Assembly: GCA_025960445.1 (NCBI GenBank)
Contig: JAICIT010000195.1
Span: 1 to 5,752 of the forward strand
Direction of reading: 5' to 3'
DNA from: Bradyrhizobium sp.
GTDB taxonomy: Bacteria; Pseudomonadota; Alphaproteobacteria; Rhizobiales; Xanthobacteraceae
DNA length: 5,752 nt
Within the stretch, counting starts at the first letter, position 1; the number at the start of each line of letters is the position of its first letter. The notes below the pieces were generated by a model. The model was not told where the DNA came from. It ran no database searches and saw nothing but the letters and a program-made list of their open reading frames with translations. A program made the translations under genes and the position numbers. Below are positions 5,244-5,752 of the stretch, piece by piece.

Positions 5244-5752
5244 TTGCGTCTGATCAGGTGCCTTGCGCTGCTCGCGCTGGGCCTCGTGATTTTTTCCGCC
5301 GCGCAGCCGGCGCGTGCGATCGACGCCGTCAGCGTCCGCAGCGACGCGCCCGCCATCGATCTGACCGCTGTGCTCGACCACCAACGCAGCGAAACCGACC
5401 GTATCCAGGTTTCCACCGCTCCCGGTACCGACGGCATTGTTCGCCGGATCGAGGTCCGCGCTCGCGAAGGCGGACAGAACTGGGTGGTTTTCGCGCTCGC
5501 GAACAACACTGACGACCAGCTCGATCGACTGATCGTTGCACCTCATTACCGGATCGTGTCCTCGGGACTTCTGTGGCCCGATCTCGGGATGTCCCGTATT
5601 TCGACCATCACGCCCTCGAGCGGCGATCGACCGGAGCGCCAGGAGAGCGCGACCGCTGACATCTTCCGCATCACCCTTGATCCCGGCGCCGTCATCACCT
5701 TTGTCGCCGAATTGCGCACCGACAAGTTGCCGCAGCTCTATCTGTGGGAGCC
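5244..5752 (+). CDS. Exported N-terminus of a probable membrane-anchored GGDEF/EAL sensor protein, 3' part missing
   Basis: 169 residues are visible before the window edge. A signal peptide runs from the TTG-encoded Met: MRLIRC, a hydrophobic stretch LALLALGLVIFSAA, then the cleavage site ARA at 23-25, giving a mature start IDAVSV. The remainder is a beta-rich extracytoplasmic domain without lipoprotein or enzyme motifs (for example IQVSTAPGTDGIVRRIEVRA, then LWPDLGMSRI and ELRTDKLPQLYLWEP). This resembles, from memory, the N-terminal sensory domain of large Bradyrhizobium-type proteins that continue into several membrane helices, GGDEF and EAL domains for cyclic-di-GMP turnover. No catalytic domain is in the window, so this is inference. 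Alternative: the periplasmic part of another 7TM-type sensor. The ribosome site is GGAGA; a hairpin upstream suggests separate transcription. Confidence 0.72.
   Translation, partial: MRLIRCLALLALGLVIFSAAQPARAIDAVSVRSDAPAIDLTAVLDHQRSETDRIQVSTAPGTDGIVRRIEVRAREGGQNWVVFALANNTDDQLDRLIVAPHYRIVSSGLLWPDLGMSRISTITPSSGDRPERQESATADIFRITLDPGAVITFVAELRTDKLPQLYLWE

Noticed and set aside
5159..5512. Plus-strand open frame of 117 codons starting with ATG
   Set aside because: The Arg-rich translation is out of frame with the TTG-started sensor, which has a signal peptide, a ribosome site and remains open to the window edge.
1..5752. CRISPR array, tRNA, rRNA, insertion sequence or defence system
   Set aside because: No regularly spaced repeats, no cloverleaf or rRNA-like sequence, no transposase or terminal inverted repeats, and all large genes are ordinary chromosomal families.

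Overview
The window looks like an ordinary chromosomal segment from an alphaproteobacterium of the Rhizobiales, most likely the Bradyrhizobium / Rhodopseudomonas / Nitrobacter / Afipia group. The basis is GC-rich coding sequence, a zinc-less L31 of the alphaproteobacterial type, an RcdA (DUF1465) protein, a DUF1192 protein, and protein sequences that read like that family. The genus is an inference. There is no sign of a phage, insertion sequence, CRISPR array, tRNA or rRNA.

Layout, left to right. (1) 1-1514, minus: an MsbA-like half-transporter ABC exporter, cut by the window edge just after its Q-loop. (2) 1703-1930, plus: rpmE (ribosomal protein L31), divergent from the exporter, with a likely promoter upstream and a strong bidirectional terminator downstream. 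(3) 2004-2837, minus: an EamA/DMT-family inner-membrane transporter with an unusual start region. (4) 2919-3431, minus: rcdA, a ClpXP adaptor of the CtrA cell-cycle circuit. (5) 3432-3835: a 404-bp gene-free stretch with an intrinsic terminator, several hairpins, a near-match to a CtrA box and a local cluster of GANTC sites. (6) 3836-4027, minus: a DUF1192 small protein. (7) 4129-5127, plus: an NAD(P)H-quinone oxidoreductase, divergent from DUF1192, with a dyad inside its likely promoter. (8) 5244 to the end, plus: the signal peptide and extracytoplasmic part of a protein that I think is a membrane-bound GGDEF/EAL sensor, cut by the window edge.

The genes do not form one pathway. They are housekeeping functions (translation, membrane export, quinone redox) around a cell-cycle regulator. 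Minus-strand genes 3836-4027, 2919-3431 and 2004-2837 are collinear. The terminator at 3572-3603 probably separates the DUF1192 transcript from rcdA, while rcdA and the DMT transporter are only 81 bp apart and may be cotranscribed.

I found no convincing undescribed system. The places most worth a second look are the rcdA upstream region (CtrA-like box, GANTC cluster, possible structured RNA) and the DMT start, where a 14-codon mini-ORF with a good ribosome binding site overlaps a TTG start that lacks one.
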